Under the pieces are notes generated by a model. It was given only the letters and a program-made list of their open reading frames with translations. It made no database searches and had not been told where the DNA came from. 54,122 bases of DNA from Phaeoceros laevis (lineage: Eukaryota > Anthocerotophyta > Anthocerotopsida > Notothyladales): NCBI GenBank assembly GCA_049999765.1, contig JBNGIQ010009065.1:116932-171053 (forward strand), read 5' to 3'. A program made the position numbers and the translations under genes. Positions 20,570 to 31,108 of this stretch are shown in pieces. Position 1 is the first letter of the stretch, and each line of letters starts with the position of its first letter.

Positions 20570-22030
20570 CAAGTTCAGTTTCAGAATGTTCTCGATCCCC
20601 CACCCCAAACATATGAATGCGCTGGAGTCAGTCCACCAGCTTTGTCCACGCTGCTTCCGTGCTTTTGTTTTCAACCTCACTGCCTGTATCTCCTTGACGT
20701 CCTCCCACATTTGAGCAGTCTCAAAGGTGTTCGACATTAATGTGTATGCTGCAGCGTTATCTTGGTCCAAGCTTACGGAGCATTCAAATGCCATCCTTCC
20801 AAGCTCCATGTGACTCCACTTCCGAGACGAACTCAGAACGGTCTCCCGCACCGCACTATCAGGTTGGAAAGGCATGGTTTTTCACAGAGACATCGCCTTG
20901 TCCGAATGGCCTGCGCGGCCAAGGAGATCAATCATTCAAGTGCTCAACGGTTGGAGTTCTACCATCTTAGGTGGTCATGGCATCTAAGTATTTCTGACCT
21001 TTCTCTACTAAACCTACATGACGGCACTTAACAAGGTGGTGCCGTCGGGCTGTGTGCCACCAGGCTTCATCCCCTCAAACATATCAACTACCAGTTCAGT
21101 TTTCCCTTGACGGACATACCCTGCAATCAGTGCATTACATGTCACAGTTTCTTTTGCGGCAAGGTAATACATGGTGTGCATCAACCATGCTCCCACATTT
21201 ACTGCACATGTCAAAGAGACTGCTTGCCACGAAAGCATCACTATCTTCAAGACATGTATTAAGACATGTATTAGAGACTTGTGCATGAATTTCCTTTCCC
21301 TTCTCGCGTCCTACCACACACCACAGGTTATGAGTGCACCAACAAATGTCCGGTTAGCTGGTATACATTCCTGTTGCATGCTTGGCAACATGATGCTAGC
21401 ATAAAACTCCAGAACTTCTCGAGACATCACCGATATGTGCACTTCCCATGATCATGGCATTCCAAAACGCTACGGCATCTTCTCAAAGACTGGCATCATC
21501 CGCCCTTTGTACATCGCCCAGCATGGTCCCCAAAAATACGTCCAAAGTTCCAAACCCACCTTTGCCTTCAATAATATGTCTGAGTGAATGAACTCGTACT
21601 TGGCACAGCCAAAGATCATGGCAGTCCAGGAAACCCCGTCACAGTGTGGGATACGCTCAGACATTCCTAGCATCTGGCAGGCTCTTACATTTGCCATACA
21701 CATTCACTCGCATGTTAGCTACGAGTGCATCTGACTGAAACTCTTTATTCACTAAATCTGAGTGGATTTCTCTCACTTGCTCAAGACACCCTTGCTGAAC
21801 ACCTCTTGCTGAACACTTCTGCCTCATGATCACCTCTTCCAATTCGACCAGGCTTCTGCAAGCTTTTATGGCAGATGTTTGTTGATCGGGTACCATGCCC
21901 TCTTGTTGCATACGAGAGTGCAAATACAAATCTTCCTCGCAGTCTTCCTTCTGGGCACACCTCAAAATCATGGCATTCCAGAAGACAATATCCCCGCAAG
22001 ACATGCTCTCGAACATCCGTCTAGCGCTAA
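20570..22030 (-). pseudogene. Decayed PLS-PPR gene
   Basis: Read 5' to 3' on the minus strand, PPR pieces follow in the correct order but in different frames: FWNAMILRCAQKED and YLHSRMQQEGMVPDQ (about 21980-21890), CLEQVREIHSDLV (about 21770), VSWTAMIFGCAKYE (about 21620), KGKEIHAQVS and SKCGSMVDA (about 21300-21180), CNALIAGYVRQGKTELV (about 21130), and the E region MPFQPDSAV to QRGQSWWTD (20875-20625). Several frameshifts, stops and missing pieces separate them. It also carries the CLEQVR insertion typical of the three genes at 37-50 kb, so it is a dead member of that subfamily on the other strand. Confidence 0.8.
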
Positions 22031-22263
22031 TCCACTAGGCTTCAAAATTTGCAATATGCGCTCTATTCATTAATTGACTGCAGTGGAACTGTGGAAGGAG
22101 AAAAGCTGCGAGCCCTTCGCTCTTCACTGAGGGCACGGCAGTCCGCATCTCCATGCCGGCCGAGATTGGAGATGCAGAGTGTTATGCGTTTTCCGTACTC
22201 CACGAAGAAACAGAGGGATTTAGTATGTGCATGACGCTGCATGGCGCGTTTATGTACACTTAA

Positions 22264-22415
22264 CATACAGTGAAACAGTGGAATGGATAGCTGCATCTTT
22301 CCCCTTGCTGGGAGACGCAAAGCCAGCCACTTGGAGAGCATACAGTGAAACAGTGCGATAGACTATCTGCATCTTTTTTCTCCTTGCTGGGAGACGCAGA
22401 GCCAGCCACTTAGAG
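22264..22415. repeat. Tandem duplication (~76 bp x2) at the 3' end of the thioesterase gene
   Basis: 22264-22338 and 22339-22415 are near-identical (catacagtgaaacagtg, gctgggagacgca, agccagccact). The right unit contains the thioesterase stop codon (22410-22412), so the last codons and proximal 3' UTR have been duplicated downstream. Confidence 0.75.
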
Positions 22416-23021
22416 CTTGGAGTTGAAGGATTTGAGAAGTTTGGTGGCGTGAGTACTGACAGCAGCAGCTCCTGGAAGCCCAACAATAAGCGTGACTCGG
22501 GAAATGGCCACAAGCCTGCTCCCTGGCTGCACTTGAAATCGCACCTCCCACACCTGCACACGGTTGCCCACAGAGAGGGGAGTGGCCACCACCGTGACTT
22601 CGGTGCCTGCAGGCACTGCTCGCAGGTGGTTGATGTTCAGCTCGATGCCCGCTACTTGTTGCCACCCGGAAGCTACTTGGCCGCCCATGCTCGCCAGCGT
22701 TTCCGCAAAGAACGCGCTAATCCCGCCATTGAGAACATTCGATGGCTGCACCCAACAAAAAAGCTAAAGTTCAGCTGCAGTGCAGTACTCAGCTGACTCG
22801 GTGTTAGTCGGAGGGACTGCTGCGCTTCTCACCTGCGTGGACTTGGCTCCCACCGTGAAGGTCCCTTCGATGCGACCGGAGCTCACATGGAGCAGCTTAA
22901 ATCCCAGGAATCCAAGCAGAACCAAGCCTTGAACGTTCTCTGGCAGCGGCTGCTCCTCCGCAAGCTGCGGCTTCTCAGCAGCCACAGGCAACTCCATGAA
23001 GGAAGCATATAACGGCTTCAA
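22410..23021 (-). CDS. DHNAT: 1,4-dihydroxy-2-naphthoyl-CoA thioesterase (hotdog fold), peroxisomal
   Basis: Two exons, 23021-22833 and 22745-22410, joined in phase 0 (TQ|PSNVLNGG), 174 residues. The enzyme hydrolyses DHNA-CoA to DHNA, the penultimate stage of phylloquinone (vitamin K1) synthesis, in peroxisomes. Hotdog hallmarks are SGRIEGTFTVG, VLNGGISAFFAETLASMGG with the catalytic-type Glu in AET, VAGIELNINHLRAVPAGTEV, VQVWEVRFQV and the strand SRVTLIVGLP. The protein ends in SKL, a textbook PTS1 peroxisome signal. The usual HGG before the central helix is NGG here. An inner ATG at 22997 is an alternative start. Length and exon layout fit plant DHNAT1/2 (about 155-160 residues). Other hotdog acyl-CoA substrates remain possible. 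Confidence 0.85.
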
Positions 23022-23148
23022 GTCTCCACGTGCAGTTAACGTCAGAGATTTGAGGTACCTGCCATGGTAGGTACTTTATGGGTAACTGATCGCTACCAAG
23101 GCCGGATCACCTACCTGGGATGCCCACACGTTCGATGAGGGGGGGTTG
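23022..23148. promoter_or_regulatory. Compact divergent promoter between DHNAT and GCN2
   Basis: Only 127 bp separate the two divergent ATGs, so core promoters and 5' UTRs must overlap or be shared unless UTR exons lie elsewhere. No canonical TATA box is evident. Confidence 0.5.
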
Positions 23149-26100
23149 ATGGCCGGCACCTCTCGCGCTAGGCGCAAGCGAGCTGCAGCTGGCAAGTCTA
23201 AGGCGAAGGCGAGGCAGAGCCTGTCTGATCGCTTGTCCGATGACACTGCGCAACAATTGGCCGAGGAGATCACTGCCTTGTAAAGAACCACGTCCGCTGC
23301 TCACATCTTCTGCGTGTGCCCGGGCTGGCTTGTTGCTTTCCTCAAAGTTGCAATTCCTGCCTTTTGCAGGTCCGCAATTTTTCAGGACGACTTTAATTTG
23401 GTGTCAGATCACCCGTGTGTGGAATTCTCCATCAACGTCAGGTTGGACTCCTAACCCAGCCATATGCAGCATCGACACTGCAAGTTGGTGTGACTAATTG
23501 CCATCTAACCCCTGCAGGCCATACCCTCAAGATGATGGGCTCGTTGATGCGGACGTCTCGCTTCAGCTCTTTGTGAGGTCTGTAAAGACTCCACTATACT
23601 CTCATCCTGCACAGCCATCTCAGTTTGCCCCCTTACCTCACTTGCGTCTCTCAGGTGCTTACCGGGCTACCCGCACAAGCCACCTAAGCTGCACATTGTT
23701 TCGGAGAAAGGACATCTGGAAGAGCAATGGCAATCTTTGCAGTCCATGTTGGTGGAACAGGTATTGATGCTGCAAATTCTATGGTTCTAGACCTTGTTTT
23801 CATCTTGGCTGTTGATCTGACATGTTTTCTGGCAGGCGTCCTCTATTGCGAGGCAGGGTCGGGTTATGGTGTTCAACCTTGTTGAAGCTGCTCAAGAGTT
23901 CTTGTCGGAGCACCGACTGCAGGAAACTGTACAGGAACATAATACCCAGGTGTGCTTCGAGTCGTGTGATGCTTGAGTACTTAGGTTGTTGGAGCCAGCC
24001 TTCAAGGGACTGGAATGGCAGTTGTTTGTGTATCGTCCACCTAATTTTTATCGAGGACTGGGAGTTTGCAGCCAAATGGTTCTGTTCAAGCAGCAGCCCA
24101 GGGAAGACGGGATAGTGAAGCTCTGGCAACTAGTTCTGGACCACTGCAATATGTCGTCCGGTATGAAGATCATGTAGGTTTGGATCTCTTCGGTGACAGT
24201 TGGGAAGATGTTGATGTGCACTGGGATGAACCCTACACACCTGGAGCACCTGTCGGAGGTAGTCAGACAGCGAAGGGCAAACCAGCTTCAGATGTGCAAG
24301 CGAGACTCTTCAAACCTTGGTTACATGCTCATCATGAGGTCAAGGATAAGCCTTCAGGCCTGGTTGAGAGAGATGGGAATGCCATCGATGCAGCTTCGAT
24401 CCCTAAGGTGGGTGCGGAGGCTGAGAGTCCAACAGAAACATCTGGTGGAGGTTTGGAAGCTGTTATTGAAGAGAATCAAGAGGAAAGCACCTCTCAATCA
24501 CTTGTAAAGCTGGCACCGGTTACTTCAGTGTCAGAGCTATTGCACAAAGTCTGTTCAAGCTTGTTTCGCATGGGTCGTGCTGTCAAGGTACTGCCCCATG
24601 ATTCAACGCCCTTTGATGTAGTAGCTTGGGCAAATGAGCTTACCTTCCATGTTCTTTCTGTTTATACGTACTACTGTGTGGGGGGAACTTCGTGTTGCTG
24701 TGGTTGAAAGTTTAAAGTGGAGAACCGTGCTTTTTTGTTCCCGCAGCAATCTGTTCGAACAGACCGCAATGCATCAGGGGACAGCATCTTAGAAGGTCGT
24801 GAAGATCGAAATGTGTTAGCCACAAGTTACAGTAGTGCTCAGGCAAATGAATCAGCTCTTCCTTCGCTCCAAAGGGACCTTCTTCTGGTAGCGAACTTAT
24901 TTTTCATGCTAACTGAGTGCATTGTTATCTGCTGGTTGCCACCGTGGCTTTGTCTTTTCAGTCGTTTGGGACTGCAAGGACTTTTACTGTGATCTGGAAT
25001 ATTTAATGTAGTACTGGTTTTCAGGGACATTTACTTCGTCTTGTGTGCGGACCAAGGGGGCCATTGCCTCACACGCTCTCTGTCCTGGCTTCACAATTGC
25101 AAAAACTTGGAGTGAGTTCTCACTCTAAACCAGTGATCACTGTGGCAGCAAGGTTAGAGGTGCCTGTAGTGTTTTTTATTTCACACAATTCACAACCATC
25201 TTGAAGAGTACTGAGATGTAGATTCTGATGCTGCTTCTGTAGGTCATACCCCTGTGGTTGAAAGACTTGGTGACATTGCAACCTCAGCTTTTCTATGTAG
25301 CCTTCCGGAGGGTATTTATTAGTGACACTATGGGCTGTGGTCCCATACCTGATCCATCGGTGAAGATACTGCCTCTAGTGGAGAAATATTGTCTAAGTAT
25401 ACATGTTCATTCTTTGTGTCTGCTAGAAGAAAACTATGGCTTAGCTGCCTCCCTTGTTTATCTTCTCGTCAGGCACGACTAGCTGTGGCCAGCTTTTGGA
25501 GCGCAAGCCCTGAGCTTCTTGGCGAGGGAAACAGTGTTAACTCGGAACATTCCCGCTACCGAAGTGATTTTGAGGAACTTTCGTTGCTTGGTATGGACCT
25601 TGCTTTTGAAATTTCACACTGTTTGGAATATGTCTAGTCATCTTCACCACTCTGCTTTGTTCGTACTGTTTGGGGAGTGATAAGGCTTCTGTATGTCTAC
25701 AGGAAAAGGTGGTTTTGGCCATGTGGTTCTTTGTGTAAATAAGCTTGATGGTAGGCGGTATGCGATGAAGAAAATACAGTTGAAGGATAAGAATCTGCTA
25801 GTCAACAATAGGATTCTACGGTACTTACTATCCCATTCAAACCTTTCTATTTTATATGCAATCCCTTCAAGAAATTTGTTTCCCTTTCTTTTTAAGGCAA
25901 GACAAGCAGTAGTCCTCAATTTGCGCTAAATGCACAGACGTGTATTGTTGAAGTTGTGCTAATCCCCTGAACTCTTTCTGGTTGCTGACGTCAGTGAGGT
26001 TGCTACCCTGTCAAGACTACAACACCAGAATGTTGTGCGTTATTACCAAGTTAGTAAAAGTTTTCCTGTAATGACTTGACAATGCACTGAAAGTGGTGTT

Positions 26101-29100
26101 CAAGGAGGCAAAATAGCCTTCAAATGGTAGAGCTTGGTGCTCAGCAGATGCGACAATTGAGACGTGGCTTTCCTTGTGCTGTGGGTGGTTACCTGAAAAA
26201 AGACTTCTTTTGTTATTTTACAGGCGTGGTTTGAGACAGGAGCTGGACCATGTGCTGAAATCGTTAACAGTGGCTCAGAAGACTTTGAAAGCACAGAGCC
26301 TACCCCAAGTAGCGGATCAGAGAACATTGAGGCAAATAGTGATGGCGAACTTAAAGTGACGACATTGTATATTCAGATGGAATACTGTCAAAGGTGCATA
26401 AATCATGTGACTCACAACCAGTGCAACGTCCTGCATTGAGCACCATCACAGCGTCCATTAGCAAAAGTTTCCTGTAATAGCACAACATGTTCTTTTCTTA
26501 GAGTGGTTTCTTGTGTATTAACATACAATTGTGGAACGTTTGACAACGTGAAGCTGCTGTTGATGGGAAGCAGAACTTTGCGACAGGTGCTTGACCTCTC
26601 TATGGGTAATTTTGACAAAGAAGGAGTCTGGCGGATGTTTCGACAAATTGTGGAGGGGCTTGTACATATTCATGGGCAAGGGATAATTCATAGAGATCTG
26701 ACACCGAACAACATTTTCTTTGATGGTCGCAATGACATCAAGATTGGTGATTTTGGCCTTGGTAAGGCGCTAGGATTTGTTGTAAGACACGAGACACCAG
26801 ATTTGTTCAACAGTTCAGCAATATCTGATCTGTTGGCTTCTTGTGCAGCCAAATTTACCGGCTTGGACCAACCTGACCGTGACCCAAACTCTTCCTTGTA
26901 CACTGAAGCTACTAGTAGTTCAGTTGATGGCACTGGTCTAGTAGGGACATACTTCTACACCGCTCCTGAAATTGAGCAGGGCTGGCCTCATATTGATGAA
27001 AAGGTGATGACCTGTTGAGTGTGTCACTCCTCTTTTGGTAAATTTCTTCTTTCCGTGAGTAAAAGCCTCAAACAGTTGTTTTTTCCCTGTGAAGGCTGAC
27101 ATGTACAGCTTGGGAGTTGTCCTTTTCGAAATGTGGTATCCATTTGGTACCAGTATGGAACGCTACATAGTCTTGAATGATTTGAAGCAGAAGGGTGTTC
27201 TGCCTGCTTCTTGGGCCGCAGAATTCGTGCAACAGTGTGCTCTGGTGAAGTGGTTAATGGCTCCAGATCCTTCGAATAGGCCATCTGCTGTTCAAGTTCT
27301 GCGCAGCGAATTTATACCACCAAGAATGGAAGATGAATCTCTGAATGGTATGCCTGAGCCTTTTTCTTGCAGATGAGCTGCTCATATCTCTCGACAGGGC
27401 TTTTCAGTCTCTTGAATAGAGCTTAGATCAGATGTACAGTCTGTGAAGATCGACTGATGCCAATCAGAGAAACTTTTACAGATATTTTGCGGACAATTCA
27501 AGGTGGAGAAGATACGTCGGTTTACGATCAGGTGGTAGCAGCGATTTTTGATGATGAGCGGATAGCTGCACAAGCTGAGCGACTCAACTCTGAGCTTACA
27601 AAAAGCAGGAGGAAAAACTCAATTGGTTCCTCAATAAATGCTGCAACTGTGCAAGAGCGGATTCTTGAATACGTAAGGGACGTCTTTGTACGCCATGGTG
27701 GTCAACACCTGCAAAGCACCTACATGCGCGCCACGGGTGAAAGTTCAGACATCGAGAGCAGGTTGATTTCTAACCGATGCTGGTGGTAACTCTTCAAGTC
27801 CTAAGTGCGGTTACTTTGGTGCTCTGAAGGGCAAATATGAGCCACTTCTCAGTCTGCGTTGCTCAGACTGAGCAATGGTTGTGACGAATGATCTGTTTCT
27901 ATGGGAGCATGTTAGGCTCAATGGTGAATGTTGAATGCTCAATGTTAAACTTGGTGGTAGGTTTTGAGGCATCTGGTTAGCCTAGGCTTATAGGCTGATT
28001 CCTTGCGCATGGTTGTTTAAAGCAGGAAGGCTGTGAAACTTGTTGAATCCTCTGGGACGATGCTTCATCTTCGTTATGAGATGCGCACCTGTTTTGCACG
28101 TTGGGTTGCTGCAACCCAGGTATGTGAACTTGTAAGAAGCTCTCCACAACAGTCAAAACAATTGACCACATCAGTAGTAGTCTCTCAATATCACCTGTTA
28201 TGCAGCAAACATCCCTCAAGAGATACGAAATTTCACGTGTGGCACGGCGAGGAGTTGGTCACTCTGCTCCTGAAGAGTACTATCAGGTGAGTGAACCGGT
28301 CGTAGTTGGGCCTGCGGTAATACTTTTCTCTATAACCAAGCTAAGGGCTCTCTACAGGGGGATTTTGACATACTCGGAGGTGCACGACCATTGGCAGAGG
28401 CAGAAGCTATTAAGGTTGTGACTTCAACTATTGTTTTCTCACAAATACCAGTATGGCGCTCTGCAGTTCTATGCATAACATGGGCCTTTTCAGGTAACCA
28501 CGGAAGTCGTAAGCAAATGTTCTAGCTGGGAATCCTGTGAAATACACGTCAATCACCGGGCCTTGCTCACATCTATTTGGAACTGGGCTGGTGTAAAGCA
28601 GGAGGAGCAACGGGTAGTTGCTCAGGTTCGCACCCTTGCCTATACCAAAAGCCCTTTATAGAGCAACCTTTATGGGTATTCACCATGTTACAGTAGCTTC
28701 ATACTCTGGTGATGGTCCACAGATATTAGCAGTTACAACAGGCACAGAGCCTCGATCTCCAGCCCGGAAAGCTCTTTGGTCGCATGTCCGTCGGCAGCTG
28801 CAGGTATATTTGCCCCGTTCTGGTACATTTTGTCATTTCTTGGCATACTTATTTCTTCTCCAAAGCAAGCTAATTTCGAGTTGTTAACCAATTTGCTTGC
28901 AGGCCTTGCAACTGAAAACGGTAACTGTTGATCGCCTACAAACTGTTGAACGCAGGTTGACTGGAACTGCAAATGAAGCCCTGGCTCGTTTGCGAGGAGC
29001 TTTACCTCCAAGTAGGTTGTTTCAGAGGATATTAGTGGCAGAATTGAGGGTCTCTTCTTCACAAAGTGCGTAACGTCCATTTGGATGTTGACAGATGTAT

Positions 29101-30295
29101 CCTTATGGTGGCATGTATGGGTGCATGATGTGCAGTCTCTCAGACACTCGCTGCAATTGATGAACTAGGGACGCTTCTTACATATCTGCAAGTGTGGGGC
29201 ATTGAGCGGAACGTGATAATTGATGCATTGATGGCACCAAATGAGGATTTCTTTGACGGCATTTATTTTCAGGTATTCGGCGATGTGCAACCACCCCTGT
29301 TTTGCAATCCACACACCTTGGTTTCTGCAACTGATAGCTTGTACAAACTATAGGTCCATATAAAGAAGGCCGCACAATCAGGTTCCACATCTCGGGGTGC
29401 CTTATCTTCAACGTGCATTGCATTTGGAGGCCGTTATGATAATCTTATCCAGCGATTCTGGCCAATATCTTCAGTAAGACCTGTACTTTTGGGAAGCTCG
29501 TGTGGTTATGTTGGCCTGGATGAGAGCTCAGACCTGGATGCAAGGCTGATCACCTGCAAAGTTTTTTGATAGTTGGTCACTTTGGTTGAATTGTGGAACG
29601 TCTGCTGTCAAAGGTCTCAGGGTACGTACCTGGTGCTGCTGGCGTAAGCATTGCTGTGCAGAAAATCATTTGGACTGCAGCTGCTGAAAGGTGAGTGTTT
29701 TTTACAAGAGAAGTTGTTGAGCTTTCTGGTGCCACTTGCGGACGGTTATGAAGCCTTCGCTTCTATGTTTACACTGCAGCAAAAATGAGCCAACGGCGGA
29801 TGTCCTTGTATGCTCTCGAGGTGGTGGAGGCTTACTGCATGAGCGCATGAAGCTGGTGGCAGAACTGTGGGCAGGTGGCATCAAGGTAAGTTTCTGTTCC
29901 GTTTGATTGTCTAGCTCGATGAAAAAGAGAGACGGACCAGGTGTGTTAAAAGGGCATTACTTGGTTTTCAGGCTGAGTATGTCTTATCAATTGCGCCCAG
30001 CCTCACAGAACAGTACGAATACGCACATGAACAAGGCATTCGAACCTTGGTCGTTCTTACAGAAGCAGGGTTATCTCTTGCCGCCACCGTGAAGGTATGT
30101 GCGCTTCACTTTGTCCTTCCAATCGGAAACTACCTTTATCTCACCACTTGAATGACTCAATCTTGAAACATTGTGCAGGTTCGACATTTGGACTCGAAAG
30201 CAGAAAATGATGTGTCAAGACAGGATCTAGTAAAATACATATCTGACATGGTACTGAACAAAATGAAACGAGGAGCCTCCAGGCATGTTGGTTAG
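23149..30295 (+). CDS. GCN2: GCN2 eIF2-alpha kinase (RWD, kinase, HisRS-like)
   Basis: The kinase senses uncharged tRNA and amino-acid or light stress and phosphorylates eIF2-alpha. 28 GT-AG exons give 1,317 codons with closed phase: 23149-23279, 23370-23441, 23518-23577, 23655-23760, 23836-23949, 24072-24587, 24747-24887, 25025-25111, 25243-25311, 25473-25590, 25703-25820, 25995-26049, 26224-26393, 26574-27003, 27095-27347, 27482-27761, 28026-28119, 28206-28286, 28358-28414, 28494-28625, 28723-28803, 28903-29011, 29136-29272, 29354-29473, 29614-29690, 29780-29885, 29972-30094, 30179-30295. Landmarks: basic N-terminus; RWD domain (EEITALSAIFQDDF, CLPGYPHKPPKL, NLVEAAQEFL); acidic linker; kinase with glycine loop GKGGFGHVV, lysine YAMKK, HRDLTPNN and DFG; HisRS-like domain (RYEISRVARRGVGH, AFGGRYDNL, PGAAGVSIAV); C-terminal tRNA/ribosome region (LVCSRGGGGLL, APSLTEQYEYAHEQG). 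The exon boundaries of the weakly conserved linker (24072-25311) are the least certain. Confidence 0.93.
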
Positions 30296-31108
30296 ATATA
30301 TGCTACCCCAAGCCCGAAATGGTTCATTAGAGTTCCTTGACCGTAGCTTAAGGAATGATGGGGCAAAAGGGGGAGATAATCGAACTGCCGAGTTTACAGC
30401 GGCGTTCAAAATGAGCATTGACCAGTTCCGTGTGCTCTGAGACGTCAGCGTCTACGGCCAGAGCAAGGAATTTTATGCTTCAGGTGTATTTGGCGACAGC
30501 ATGATTTTGCTATTTTATGAGCCATTAGAACTTTGGCACAAAGCTGCATGTCTCACCTCCCGAGATGCCCACCAACCAATCATCTGGCTGTGTATTTTCA
30601 GATCGGGACTCCTCAAGTGCATCATCCTTTCCAAGATTGGATAACCAGGGCTCTCCTAATCGGAATCCTCATGCTCGTGACCCGCATCCTAGTTGTCATA
30701 GGCTGCATCCTCACTGAAGGATATCCTGTTGCGTTGTCGGTTTCAGACTGGATAATCTGTGTTTCATAATCCAAATCCTCATGGTCGTGACCGGCATCCC
30801 GGTTGTCATAATCTGCATCGCCATTTGAGGAACCTGCATAACCATAGAAGAAATCTGCATCCTGCTTTGAGAAATCTGCATCCAGTCCAACTCTTCTCAA
30901 ACTCAAACCTTCCTTTGCAAAACAATACCCATCCTCGTGGCCACCATCCTCGACCTTCAGAGCTTTCATCTGTTCCGGATTAGTCTGGAAAGAGGACTGG
31001 TAGCGGCCAACTGAATGTCATTGTGGGCAGGGAGAGAGCTCCTCATTGTCAGACGTTCCGACTTGTTTGCTGCTAGGATGCCCTTACGTGGTGAAGGAAT
31101 TTCTTCGC
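30296..31108. other. Convergent 3' region with an aatctgcat-type low-complexity repeat
   Basis: Between the GCN2 stop and the PPR stop. At about 30760-30900 the word aatctgcatc/aatcctcat recurs many times. It reads as Asp-rich on the minus strand and His/Asn/Leu-rich on the plus strand. No supported gene. Confidence 0.45.
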
